Below, one piece after another: positions 55,701 through 62,747 of a stretch of DNA of 64,000 nt. The number at the start of each line of letters is the position of its first letter. Position 1 is the stretch's first letter. Where the stretch lies: positions 124,001 to 188,000 of the forward strand of contig OX335663.1 in NCBI GenBank assembly GCA_946894095.1. Direction: 5' to 3'. Source of the DNA: Incurvaria masculella (taxonomy: Eukaryota; Arthropoda; Insecta; Lepidoptera; Incurvariidae). The position numbers were made by a program, and so were the translations under genes. Under the pieces are notes generated by a model that was not told where the DNA came from, ran no database searches, and was given only the letters and a program-made list of their open reading frames with translations.

Positions 55701-56262
55701 GTTAGAGCTATCAAAAAGTCATTTGTACAATTTCCACTATTCAGTTATGAAAGAAAAATACGGTAGAAATATAAAGCTTTGTTACACAGATACTGACAGC
55801 TTATTGTACTTCGTGAGAACCCCCGATTTCTATGCAGATCTAAAAAACAACATTTCCCATTTTGATACCAGCAATTTTCCTGCCGATAATATTTACGAAA
55901 TTCCTGCGGTTAACATGAAAATTCCGGGTTTTTTTAAGGATGAATTAGGCGGCAAAGTAATCTCAGAATTCATAGGATTGCGGGCGAAACTGTACTGCAT
56001 TGAAACTGCTGATGAAACCATTAAGAAAGCTAAAGGTGTAAAATGTGCTGCCTTGAAAACAATCGATGCCAAACTATTTAAAAATGCCTTAGATAATGGC
56101 GTTTCAGTTCGTAAAAATATGTGTGTTATTCGATCGAGAAAACATAAAGTATTCACAGAGAAAATAAATAAATTAGTTCTATGTAATCGTGATGAGAAAC
56201 GAATAATGTGTACAAATAAATACACAACCTTGCCTTATGGCCACTATAAATCATTATTATAG
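52765..56262 (+). CDS. Protein-primed family B DNA polymerase (Polinton PolB)
   Basis: Start set at the first ATG (52765); 1,165 residues. The N-terminus has a C2H2-like finger (CSICGYDIPPNKFASHKRSLLH). Proofreading exonuclease motifs: YGDFESLL (about 362-369), GYDCHLF (about 505-511), YTDLYMKCDVLLLAD (about 650). Between the first two lies an HNH/endonuclease VII-like zinc insert (CHFC about 457, then VMDHDHFTGMYRG...HCN). Polymerase motifs: YLDCVNLYGFA (A, Asp about 755), KKQNNAIFGKTIEN (B, about 897-910), CYTDTDSLLYF (C, about 1004-1014). All catalytic aspartates are present. It replicates the element from a terminal protein primer in this family. AATAAA follows at 56300. Confidence 0.95.
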   Translation: MYCSICGYDIPPNKFASHKRSLLHKSKCLTDTDLENVKLISSAFKRRISSFKIIPREGTDANTPETFLENISFEVCTIIQRSVRTHCSVKVNFELFAFYVLPKNDKREIKSFQTKNVIILRSTDIEGLYTRLIDKMKTKTSEFELCESGWSFDEASHLEVNVNKYSPFRGGTYLELPKKIQATKSCLNLKTFDGYCFIWCIMAHLHPAKRNVCKLSSYPHFKNMINIKGMKFPVSFDDVALFELNNSAISINVYGLDRNNDVNGPLYLTPSRKECHVNLLYIERCGKSHFCLIKDLCKLTRHQVTKHKSKMFICDKCLVYFCNEEKIKSHECARVRTVLPPPDTWVSFEHYERTQRIPIVIYGDFESLLRECSVRSNSGHTERVQIHEATSFSYYICCKSKPELNKLVSYRGPNCGQKFVDSLVEDSELLLNLLSKDAPIKALTCQQRRLHRTAAHCHFCNGLLLDDIVMDHDHFTGMYRGAAHSHCNLTAKKCPFLPVIFHNLAGYDCHLFIRELATIAGRMTIIAKNKEKYISFTKFILADPEGLSQIKFIDSLNFLTSSLEKLAKTLPREKFFHLKKYIRNDSRLEMIKQKGIYPYDYIDSWTRYNEGTLPNRKDFYNTLTSTSISNEDYSHACKIWKAFDIKNLGEYTDLYMKCDVLLLADIFENFREISLTHYKLDPAYYVSSPSLSWDAMLHYTKVELELISNFDMFKMFEKGIRGGLAQCSHRYAKANNKYLPDFDQNYDSTFLIYLDCVNLYGFAMMKKLPCSGFTFLSSEDIKYFDVCKISNDSDIGFVLEVDLAYPTKLHDDHSDLPFAAKKFVPPGCTNSKLIANLYDKYNYIIHYVHLKECIAHGLIVRKIHSIIKFKQDNYLQPYIELNTKLRQLASSDFERDFFKKQNNAIFGKTIENKRNQVNIKLVNKWKDTTNKTNKSVGAEKLISLPNFKSISVLSENLAVVQLQQQEIYLDRPIYIGFSVLELSKSHLYNFHYSVMKEKYGRNIKLCYTDTDSLLYFVRTPDFYADLKNNISHFDTSNFPADNIYEIPAVNMKIPGFFKDELGGKVISEFIGLRAKLYCIETADETIKKAKGVKCAALKTIDAKLFKNALDNGVSVRKNMCVIRSRKHKVFTEKINKLVLCNRDEKRIMCTNKYTTLPYGHYKSLL

Positions 56263-56299
56263 CTTAAGATATATGTAATCATCGTTTTTAACTATAGAA

Positions 56300-56305
56300 A
56301 ATAAA
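56300..56305 (+). terminator. Polyadenylation signal after PolB
   Basis: AATAAA 38 bases after the PolB stop, in a T/G-rich context. Confidence 0.6.
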
Positions 56306-56309
56306 CTCT

Positions 56310-57180
56310 TTGTCTTAATTTTGTGTTTTATTTGTGTTATTTTCCAGATTTAAAGACATTTTAATGGAGCTATTATATTCGCATGTGCAGTCGGAACATC
56401 TAGATGAGTAGGTCTCGAATGTAGAGCTAGATCACTTAAAGCCATGGGGGATTGATGAACAGAGCTCAAAATGAAGAAAATATAACTTGAACAGTTTTGA
56501 ACAGCTCATATTATAGAAATTATACATTTAAAGTTAAAAATATGCAGCCTTACTAAAAAATCTTAAACAGCTGATAATGCTCAGATTACTTCTTCAGTGT
56601 CTAACTACTTACAATTAGGAATCATAGCTGCCGGACCATTCTTAAGTCGAGTCAGTAAGCGATGCTCTCAGTACAAACATAGTTAAAAGATCATTTTAAA
56701 AAACCACTCTGCCCATTAACCTAATTTTAATAGAATATCAATTAATAATTATCTACGTCTGCATGTTTTTGGATATTGGAAAATAAAACCGGCAAAGACA
56801 TTTTCGTAGCGGTTTCAATAGGAATTATTTTTCAAAATAAATTAAAGGGAGGCGTAAATATTGAGCGGGTAAACTTTTATAAAAATCCATTGAATTAATG
56901 AGGTTTTTCAAATGATTGTTACATTTCCTTCCTTAAATAGAGGAGGAGCAGAGGCAAATGGAAAGTAAAACATGACACCGTCTAAGGAGTGCATGAATTG
57001 TTTAAAATATCGCAATATCTATCTATCTATGGTTATGGAATATTTTTTATTCAATATTTAGTTAAATTGAAATTGATTACATTTTCAATAAAACATTTGT
57101 GAAAATTGGAAATTTCAATGAAACACACGAGTATACTACTAACTGATATCTTTTATTTTAAATTTCTTATTTAATATTAT
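56310..57180. other. Polinton intergenic stretch, no gene seen
   Basis: AT-rich DNA between the converging PolB gene and the small minus-strand gene. No frame above 60 codons with plausible composition. Confidence 0.45.
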
Positions 57181-57183
57181 TGC

Positions 57184-57626
57184 TTACAATACAAAAGGTA
57201 CAATTGCAACTTTCGCAGAAATTTTTCTGACTATATTTTCTACTTGATCTAGTGTTTCATCTCCATCATAAAATACAGCATATTGTGCTTGAATTTCTAG
57301 CTCGTTTTTATCATTTAGTATTTCTATTTTTATAATTTTCTTAGGTGGGGCATTTGAAGGACTGAAGACAAAAGATGGAGCGGGCGGGCTCGCTGCTGAT
57401 TTATTCTTTATCCTTCGAGATTTTCTTGTTTTGCCATCCTCTGGATTGAAATAGTTTCCTGCCACGTCGCGTCCAGTAGTCGGATCATCAGCTTGCCGGT
57501 AAAAATTCTGAAAAAATAAAAACGTTCTTTATTAGCAGTGAAAGGTGGGATCCTGTTCAAACATGTAATACTTTGAAAGGATTGATTTAATCAGAATTCC
57601 ACGAATTAGATCTGGCTACTTACCAT
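57184..57626 (-). CDS. Small two-exon Polinton protein; start codon alone in exon 1
   Basis: Minus strand. The main frame (57184-57507) has no ATG near its start. A strong acceptor (TTTTTTCAG) at 57508 and a perfect donor directly after an ATG (ATG|GTAAGT, ATG at 57626-57624) define a 116-bp phase-0 intron. Splicing gives 108 residues in which only the initiator Met comes from exon 1. The protein has a basic N-terminal third (KTRKSRRIKNK), a Pro/Ser linker and a short alpha/beta C-terminus (IIKIEIL...EIQAQYAVFYDGDETLDQ). I do not know the family. TATAAATA (57705-57698) lies about 70 bases upstream, facing away from the ATPase gene. Confidence 0.72.
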
Positions 57627-57697
57627 TTCGAGGCGGGAGTGTGCAGCTCTTCCTGCTGAGAAACGTGTTTTGAATCAAGATCTCCTAAGACATGCCT

Positions 57698-57745
57698 TAT
57701 TTATACAGTAGGAGGGTGGAGGGGCAAAGTCGGTGAAATATAAGT
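57698..57745. promoter_or_regulatory. Divergent promoter region of the Polinton
   Basis: TATAAATA on the minus strand (57705-57698) serves the small gene. A plus-strand AATATAAG (57737-57744) lies about 65 bases before the ATPase ATG. The two genes start about 180 bp apart and point away from each other. Confidence 0.5.
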
Positions 57746-57807
57746 GCGAGCTGAAACTACATGTCTGTATACTTACACACATTTTCGAGGTAAACGCAGG
57801 TGTTGCA

Positions 57808-58500
57808 ATGAAGCTTATTCAGCAAAAAGAGCGATTGAACTTACCTAACATTTGTTCCGAGTCTACTAAACAGTCTTTTAGACATAGCAGCCTTTTGCCG
57901 AATACTATACGATGCATCATTTGTGGACCTTCCAACTGCGGTAAAACAAATTTAATTGTTGGATTGCTTTTACACGAGAATGGATTGAAATTTGAAAACG
58001 TCTACATATATGCAAAATCCCTATTTCAGCCTAAATATGTTTTATTAAGCAAGATTCTAGGGAAGGTTTCAAAGACAATGTTGCACCAGTTCCGCCAAAA
58101 TGATGATTTGATAAGTCCTTCGGATGCTTCGAAGAACTCTATTATTATATTTGATGATGTTGCATGTGAAAATCAAAATAATATTCGCGATTACTTTGCA
58201 ATGGGGAGACATAATTTTATTGACTGTTTTTATTTGGGTCAGACTTATTCCAAAATACCTAAACAGCTGATAAGGGATAATTCAAACCTTATAGTTTTAT
58301 TCCGTCAAGATGCTATAAATTTGAAGCATGTGTGGACAGAACACGTTAATACAGATATGCCCTGGAAAAAATTTCAAAATATTTGTGCTGATATCTGGAA
58401 GACTCCGTATGACTTCGTGGTCATAAATAAAGACTGTCAGAAAAATAATGGTCTTTATAGAAAAGGATTTGATACTTTCCTTGTATTAGATCAAGATTGA
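57808..58500 (+). CDS. DNA-packaging ATPase (FtsK/HerA-like, Polinton ATP)
   Basis: Start placed at ATG 57808 (230 residues); the frame extends upstream without another ATG and an AG|G acceptor-like site (CGCAG) lies just before. Walker A is GPSNCGKT (residues 40-47); Walker B is SIIIFDDV (about 113-120). TYSKIPKQLIRDNSN is the usual region after Walker B. It is the A32/FtsK-HerA type that pumps DNA into capsids in related viruses. Length is normal for the family. Known role by homology: translocating the element's DNA into a virion. Confidence 0.9.
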   Translation: MKLIQQKERLNLPNICSESTKQSFRHSSLLPNTIRCIICGPSNCGKTNLIVGLLLHENGLKFENVYIYAKSLFQPKYVLLSKILGKVSKTMLHQFRQNDDLISPSDASKNSIIIFDDVACENQNNIRDYFAMGRHNFIDCFYLGQTYSKIPKQLIRDNSNLIVLFRQDAINLKHVWTEHVNTDMPWKKFQNICADIWKTPYDFVVINKDCQKNNGLYRKGFDTFLVLDQD

Positions 58501-58579
58501 TAAAAAAAGTAAAACTATAAATTCGAATTCATTCCATTGCTGGTCTTTGCGCGAAGCAGTTGTAATTCAATTTGACACC

Positions 58580-59560
58580 ATGGAAAAAGAGTTGAAATTG
58601 CAAATAATTAAGTCAGTGGAGAATGTAAAAAATAAGGTTAAGACGTTACGTAATAATAGAAAAGATAATGAAGCATTGTTTGCGGAATTCTTGCAGCCGG
58701 TTACAAAACCACTGCAAAAACTAATTCATAAAAAAACAAGACAAAAAACTTGCAATATCGACCCGCTAATGTTTCATGCCTCTGCGAAAAATAGTGATAA
58801 TAAAGAAACAAAAGATTTAATAGTGGAGGGGGCTGCAAGTGAAGATGATAGTAACGGGTCTGAAGATTGCCGTATTGAAGAAAATCTCAAATCTGAAGAC
58901 ACCAATAACACAACAATTGAAAACAAAGATGATGATGATGATGATTTTCAATCTCCAATATCGAGCCCGGGACGATTTGCGGAATCAATGCAATGTGAAC
59001 CGTCTCATTTACCTGAAACTTCTTCAAAATCATGTGTAGCGTCTGCATCTGAAATTTTAGATATTCCATTTGGTGTTAGAAAAGTAAATGGTTTATTTCA
59101 TATTGGAAACGCTGAAATAATTTTTAATAAAAGCGAAATATCTGTAGGTGACTTGAATTTAAAGCTTACGACAGGGCTTAAAGAACTTCTTTTTAAAAAA
59201 AGTCCTAATCTTGAACTAATTAATCCGTATGATAAAAGGATGTACAAAAGAATACTTTTGCAAACTAATGCTCACCGTAGAGATTTTGATCCTAGTAAAC
59301 CTATTAAAAGTAATAAAGGCGAAAAATATCTAAAAATTATCAAACCATTGTTTAACCATTGCGCCAATGTCTCAGGCAAAGGAATGCCCAATATGAAGGT
59401 GGTTAAAGATAGAATTGAATTGGTTTATTGGAATGATCCCAATGAATTAGTAGATAGATTGCGTTTGTTGCTGGCTTCTCGAGATGCGGGCAACACAGGT
59501 CTCGATAACGAAATCATATCTATATTAGAAGAGCTTAGGGAAGCAGGTATCATAAAGTAA
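58580..59560 (+). CDS. DUF8207-like Polinton protein
   Basis: Start at ATG 58580 in good context (ACACCATGG); 326 residues. The N-terminus (about 1-60) is charged and likely coiled-coil (EKELKLQIIKSVENVKNKVK). The middle has an acidic, disordered stretch with D6. The C-terminal half (about 160-326) is the conserved part (IPFGVRKVNGLFHIGNAEI..., GLKELLFKKSPNLELINPYDKRMYK, YLKIIKPLF). This domain recurs in insect Maverick elements and its function is not established. AATAAA at 59679 ends this transcript. Confidence 0.78.
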   Translation: MEKELKLQIIKSVENVKNKVKTLRNNRKDNEALFAEFLQPVTKPLQKLIHKKTRQKTCNIDPLMFHASAKNSDNKETKDLIVEGAASEDDSNGSEDCRIEENLKSEDTNNTTIENKDDDDDDFQSPISSPGRFAESMQCEPSHLPETSSKSCVASASEILDIPFGVRKVNGLFHIGNAEIIFNKSEISVGDLNLKLTTGLKELLFKKSPNLELINPYDKRMYKRILLQTNAHRRDFDPSKPIKSNKGEKYLKIIKPLFNHCANVSGKGMPNMKVVKDRIELVYWNDPNELVDRLRLLLASRDAGNTGLDNEIISILEELREAGIIK

Positions 59561-59573
59561 TATTAATAATTTG

Positions 59574-59640
59574 TAAATAGTTACAGTCGGGTATTCGATC
59601 GCATGAATCTCATTCAAACGCTCGTATTGCAAGTAACTAT
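59574..59640. repeat. Stem-loop between DUF8207-like and integrase genes
   Basis: AATAGTTAC (59576) is repeated inverted as GTAACTATT near 59632, flanking about 48 bases. Possibly part of the 3' end of the upstream gene. Confidence 0.5.
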
Positions 59641-59678
59641 TGACTAAAATAGTATTTTTTGATATATTTTATTATAAA

Positions 59679-59684
59679 AATAAA
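59679..59684 (+). terminator. Polyadenylation signal after the DUF8207-like gene
   Basis: AATAAA about 120 bases after the stop. It is the last plus-strand AATAAA seen between genes; downstream genes are packed without spacers of useful size. Confidence 0.5.
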
Positions 59685-59813
59685 ACTTTTTTACTTTTAT
59701 AAGAGTCTTAAAAGAAAGTCTAAGAAATCGCTTGGAAATAATAATTACTTATAAAGAAATATTGTAGAAAGGAACTGAAATTTCTGTAAATCTATTATAA
59801 AACCGTTTTAAAA

Positions 59814-60749
59814 ATGAGTAAATCCATTATTGTTAATGAGTTGCACAAACCTGTAAGAAGAAATTTTAAACGAAGGCATGTGAACTTGTACAGCATCGAC
59901 GATTTATGGCAGGCTGATATTGCTGAAATGAGAAACTACACATCAACTAATAAAGGCTACGCTCTCATTTTAGTTGTTATCGATTGTTTCTCCAAATATG
60001 CATGGGCAGTGCCTTTAAAAACCAAATCCAAAAATGATGTGATGAAAGCTATGAAATCAATACTTAAGAACAGTCGCTCGCCAAAAAATCTGCAAACTGA
60101 TAGAGGTACTGAATTCTACAATGATTCATTTCGGTCACTCATGAATAAATACTCGATAAATCATTATTCAACTTACTCCACAAAGAAAGCTTCTATAGTT
60201 GAACGATTTATTAGAACACTAAAGAGTAAATTGTACAAACAATTCAGTTTAAAAGGATCATATAAATGGATTGGTAAGACTCTTACAAATGCTTTATATG
60301 ACTATAATAACGCAAAACATCGCACCATCCAGTGCGAGCCCTCGAAAGTGAACAAAAGTAATGAAGAAAAAATTAGGAAAAGAATTGAAAAAAATCAAAA
60401 TGTATTGAATAAAAAAATCAAAATAAAACTCAAAATTAACGATTTTGTTCGTATTAGCAAATTAAAAGGGCAATTCGATAAAGGGTTTACTCCTAACTGG
60501 TCAACGGAAATATTTAAAATAACTGAAATTAAAACTAAAACTCCTCCAACATACCTGATACATGATTTAAGGAATCGGCCTATATCGGGCTGTTTCTATG
60601 AACACGAGTTACAGAAAACTAAATGCCCTGCAATATACCTTGTTGAAAAAGTATTAAGACGTCAAGGTAATCGAGTTTATGTTAAGTGGTTAGGATTCCC
60701 TTCATCGGAGAATAGTTGGATCTCGAGAACTAACAAAATATTAATATAA
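59814..60749 (+). CDS. Retroviral-type integrase with C-terminal chromodomain (Polinton INT)
   Basis: 311 residues from ATG 59814. The DDE core is complete: Asp35 (LWQADIAEM), Asp96 (LQTDRGTEF) and Glu130 (ASIVERF). The HHCC zinc domain at the N-terminus is absent; only a short ELHKPVRRNFKRR segment precedes the core. The C-terminus (about 272-311) is a chromodomain (YLVEKVLRR...VYVKWLGF...NSW), likely guiding insertion to marked chromatin. It catalyses strand transfer of the element in this family. Only 36 bp separate it from the next gene, so both may share a transcript. Confidence 0.94.
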   Translation: MSKSIIVNELHKPVRRNFKRRHVNLYSIDDLWQADIAEMRNYTSTNKGYALILVVIDCFSKYAWAVPLKTKSKNDVMKAMKSILKNSRSPKNLQTDRGTEFYNDSFRSLMNKYSINHYSTYSTKKASIVERFIRTLKSKLYKQFSLKGSYKWIGKTLTNALYDYNNAKHRTIQCEPSKVNKSNEEKIRKRIEKNQNVLNKKIKIKLKINDFVRISKLKGQFDKGFTPNWSTEIFKITEIKTKTPPTYLIHDLRNRPISGCFYEHELQKTKCPAIYLVEKVLRRQGNRVYVKWLGFPSSENSWISRTNKILI

Positions 60750-60785
60750 TATAAGCAAACATTTTAGTGAGAACCTTTCATTCTG

Positions 60786-61538
60786 ATGCAGGCAATGCAA
60801 GGAGCGGGTCTTATTGATTCAATTATAAATAAGTTGCCTTTTGAACTTCATCTCCCAGGATATAATTACTGCGGTCCAGGCACGAAACTAAGAAAAAGAT
60901 TGCATCGGGGTGACAAAGGCGTAAACAAACTTGACGATCACTGTAAGGATCACGATATAGCCTATTCAATATTTAAAGACATAAATAGGCGTCATCTGGC
61001 TGATAAAATTCTAATTGAAAGAGCTAAGGAGAGATTACAGGATTCCAGAGCATCAACTGGCGAAAAGGCCGCCTCGTGGCTAGTAAAAAACATAATGAAA
61101 ACAAAGCTTAAAACCGGTGCCGGTATTAAGAGAAAGGATAAAAGTTTCAAAAAAATAATATCACGCATTAAATCCGACCTTAAAAAAATAAAGCCGGCAA
61201 ACAAAAAAAATATTATTCAAAATTCATATAAAATTGCTCACAAAATGTTTAAAAAAGAAAAACAAATCGCCGTACCCAGAATAATACCTCTTCCAAAAAC
61301 GGGAGGAATTCTCCCTCTCATACCGATATTTGCAGGATTGTCTGCGTTGGGAGCATTAGCAGGTGGAGCAGCTGGTGTTGCGAAAGCTGTAACAAGCTAT
61401 AAGTCTGCAAAAAATCAGTTAAAAGAAAATGAGAGACACAACCATGCCATGGAGGCAATAGCTATAGGAAAAGGTTTATACATTAAACCATATAAAACAG
61501 GCGCCGGATTATTTATACATAATAACAAAAATTTCTGA
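60786..61538 (+). CDS. PLA2-domain/pVI-like virion protein
   Basis: 250 residues. Residues about 20-62 carry a parvovirus-type phospholipase A2 site: calcium loop YNYCGPGT (26-33) and catalytic HDIAY (His56-Asp57). In parvoviruses this breaches endosomal membrane; the same role here is inference. The middle is very basic. Residues about 175-205 are a Gly/Ala-rich hydrophobic helix (LPLIPIFAGLSALGALAGG), followed by HNHAMEAIAIGKGLYIKPYK, resembling adenoviral pVI-like minor proteins of Polintons. The last two sense codons and the base before form AAATTTC (61529-61535), a canonical -1 slippery site, directly before TGA. Confidence 0.82.
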   Translation: MQAMQGAGLIDSIINKLPFELHLPGYNYCGPGTKLRKRLHRGDKGVNKLDDHCKDHDIAYSIFKDINRRHLADKILIERAKERLQDSRASTGEKAASWLVKNIMKTKLKTGAGIKRKDKSFKKIISRIKSDLKKIKPANKKNIIQNSYKIAHKMFKKEKQIAVPRIIPLPKTGGILPLIPIFAGLSALGALAGGAAGVAKAVTSYKSAKNQLKENERHNHAMEAIAIGKGLYIKPYKTGAGLFIHNNKNF

Positions 61539-61906
61539 AACAGCTACCCAATAGAGCTCTCACCGATCTAGATATATTAAAATTCACTAAAACTATTCCT
61601 CATTTCCGAGGGGTTTTCATGCGAGATTCATTACCTAGAAAAGTAAAAGATATTGAATGCAGCATTTTAAATTTAGATTCTTTAAAAAACTGTGGGACTC
61701 ATTGGGTAGCATATGTGAAAATGAAAAAATATGCTGTTTATTTTGATAGTTTTGGAGACCTTAAACCGCCTATCGAACTGCTGAAATATTTAAAATGTCA
61801 AAGAATATTGTATAATTACAGCAGATATCAAAACTTTAATGAAATTAATTGCGGTCATTTGTGCATTAAATTTTTGACAACATTTTGGAATAACTATTTA
61901 ATATGA
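61526..61906 (+). CDS. Adenain-type cysteine protease (Polinton PRO); start unresolved
   Basis: Catalytic set: His (GTHWVAY), Asp (YFDSFGD), Gln (RYQNF) and Cys (NCGHLC) seven residues after Gln, as in adenovirus endopeptidase. From the first ATG (61619) the protein has 95 residues. But the frame is open from 61526, and the roughly 25 residues before that Met (for example LDILKF, HFRGVF) look like real protease sequence, with no ATG. The frame is -1 relative to the PLA2-like gene and picks up exactly at its slippery site. Alternatives: internal start at 61619, or splicing to an acceptor such as GAAACAG at 61543. It matures capsid proteins in related viruses. Confidence 0.85.
   Translation, partial: QKFLKQLPNRALTDLDILKFTKTIPHFRGVFMRDSLPRKVKDIECSILNLDSLKNCGTHWVAYVKMKKYAVYFDSFGDLKPPIELLKYLKCQRILYNYSRYQNFNEINCGHLCIKFLTTFWNNYLI
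61529..61535 (+). promoter_or_regulatory. Candidate -1 ribosomal frameshift site
   Basis: A AAT TTC fits X XXY YYZ in the PLA2-like frame and is followed at once by its TGA. A -1 slip leads into the open protease frame. A weak inverted AGAGCTCT lies 17 bases downstream; no strong pseudoknot is evident by eye. Confidence 0.5.
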
Positions 61907-62613
61907 TATGTAGTATATTTTTCGTCATTGCAAAAATGTCTTTCACCCTGTCGGTATCTGGCACCTCATCAGTTTTTTCAACGAATTATTTTCCAGCTAT
62001 CGAATTAGAGCAAGATTACGAGTGCGGACTTGTATATTTTACTTCCTTTAATTCCATACCAAATGTAGATGTGCATAATAATATATTTCATTACGACGAT
62101 AATAAGGAAATAGAGGTTCCTGAAGGATCATATGAAGTAACTGATCTGATCGAATACTTAAATAAACACATATCTCCAGATTGCTCGCTAAATTTGCATC
62201 CTAATAATAACACTTTAAGATGCATTCTTAAATGTAATAAAGATATCCATTTTGAAAAACCGAACTCGATAGGACCTCTGCTGGGTTTCCCATGCACTAC
62301 TTTAATTGCTAATAAAACCCATCGCTCGAGTCAGCCTGTGAACATTCAACCCTTGAATGCGATTCGAATCGATTGTGACATAGTTAACGGGGCTTATACT
62401 AACGGAGAGCAAACGCACATATTGCATCAGTTTATTCCTTACGTCCCCCCCGGTTATAGAATATTAGAAAAACCTGATAACATTGTTTATTATCCAATTA
62501 ATCGGAAGACAATTACTACTGTAAATATAAAAATTGTCGATATCCATAAGAACTTGATCAATTTTCGAAACGAAGAGATACATGTATGCTTGCACATTCG
62601 TAAAAGGCAATGA
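61903..62613 (+). CDS. Minor capsid (penton-like) protein, Polinton mCP
   Basis: 236 residues from ATG 61903, which overlaps the protease stop as ATGA; 225 residues if initiated at ATG 61936 (MSFTLSVSG), which better matches a capsid N-terminus. Beta-rich sequence (YECGLVYFTSFNSIPNV, IEVPEGSYEVTDLIEYLN, LLGFP) fits the single jelly-roll minor capsid protein that follows the protease in Polintons. The ORF ends with ATGA overlapping the mini-ORF. Confidence 0.8.
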   Translation: MICSIFFVIAKMSFTLSVSGTSSVFSTNYFPAIELEQDYECGLVYFTSFNSIPNVDVHNNIFHYDDNKEIEVPEGSYEVTDLIEYLNKHISPDCSLNLHPNNNTLRCILKCNKDIHFEKPNSIGPLLGFPCTTLIANKTHRSSQPVNIQPLNAIRIDCDIVNGAYTNGEQTHILHQFIPYVPPGYRILEKPDNIVYYPINRKTITTVNIKIVDIHKNLINFRNEEIHVCLHIRKRQ

Positions 62614-62747
62614 TTGTTTATAATAAAATTGAAGAGCATCCAGTTAAACGGATCATTAAGAATCGACTCGTTATACCAAACACCCGCCGCATTCCATTAA
62701 CTAGAAAAAATAAAGAATTCTTAAAATTAATTGGCCTTCTAAAATGA
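62610..62747 (+). CDS. 45-residue basic mini-ORF between the capsid genes
   Basis: ATG (62610) overlaps the minor capsid stop as ATGA. Its own stop (62745-62747) overlaps the major capsid ATG (62744) as ATGA again. The product is strongly basic (KRIIKNRLVIPNTRR) and ends in TRKNKEFLKLIGLL. The exact double overlap argues that it is translated. I do not recognise a named family. By size, charge and place it could be a core or DNA-condensing peptide, which is inference. Confidence 0.68.
   Translation: MIVYNKIEEHPVKRIIKNRLVIPNTRRIPLTRKNKEFLKLIGLLK

Noticed and set aside
53100..56225. Minus-strand frames inside the polymerase gene
   Set aside because: Shadows of the 1,165-codon PolB frame without domains.
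57733..57807. Extending the ATPase start upstream to 57733
   Set aside because: No ATG there and the residues do not look like the family; the first ATG at 57808 with Walker A at residue 40 is normal.
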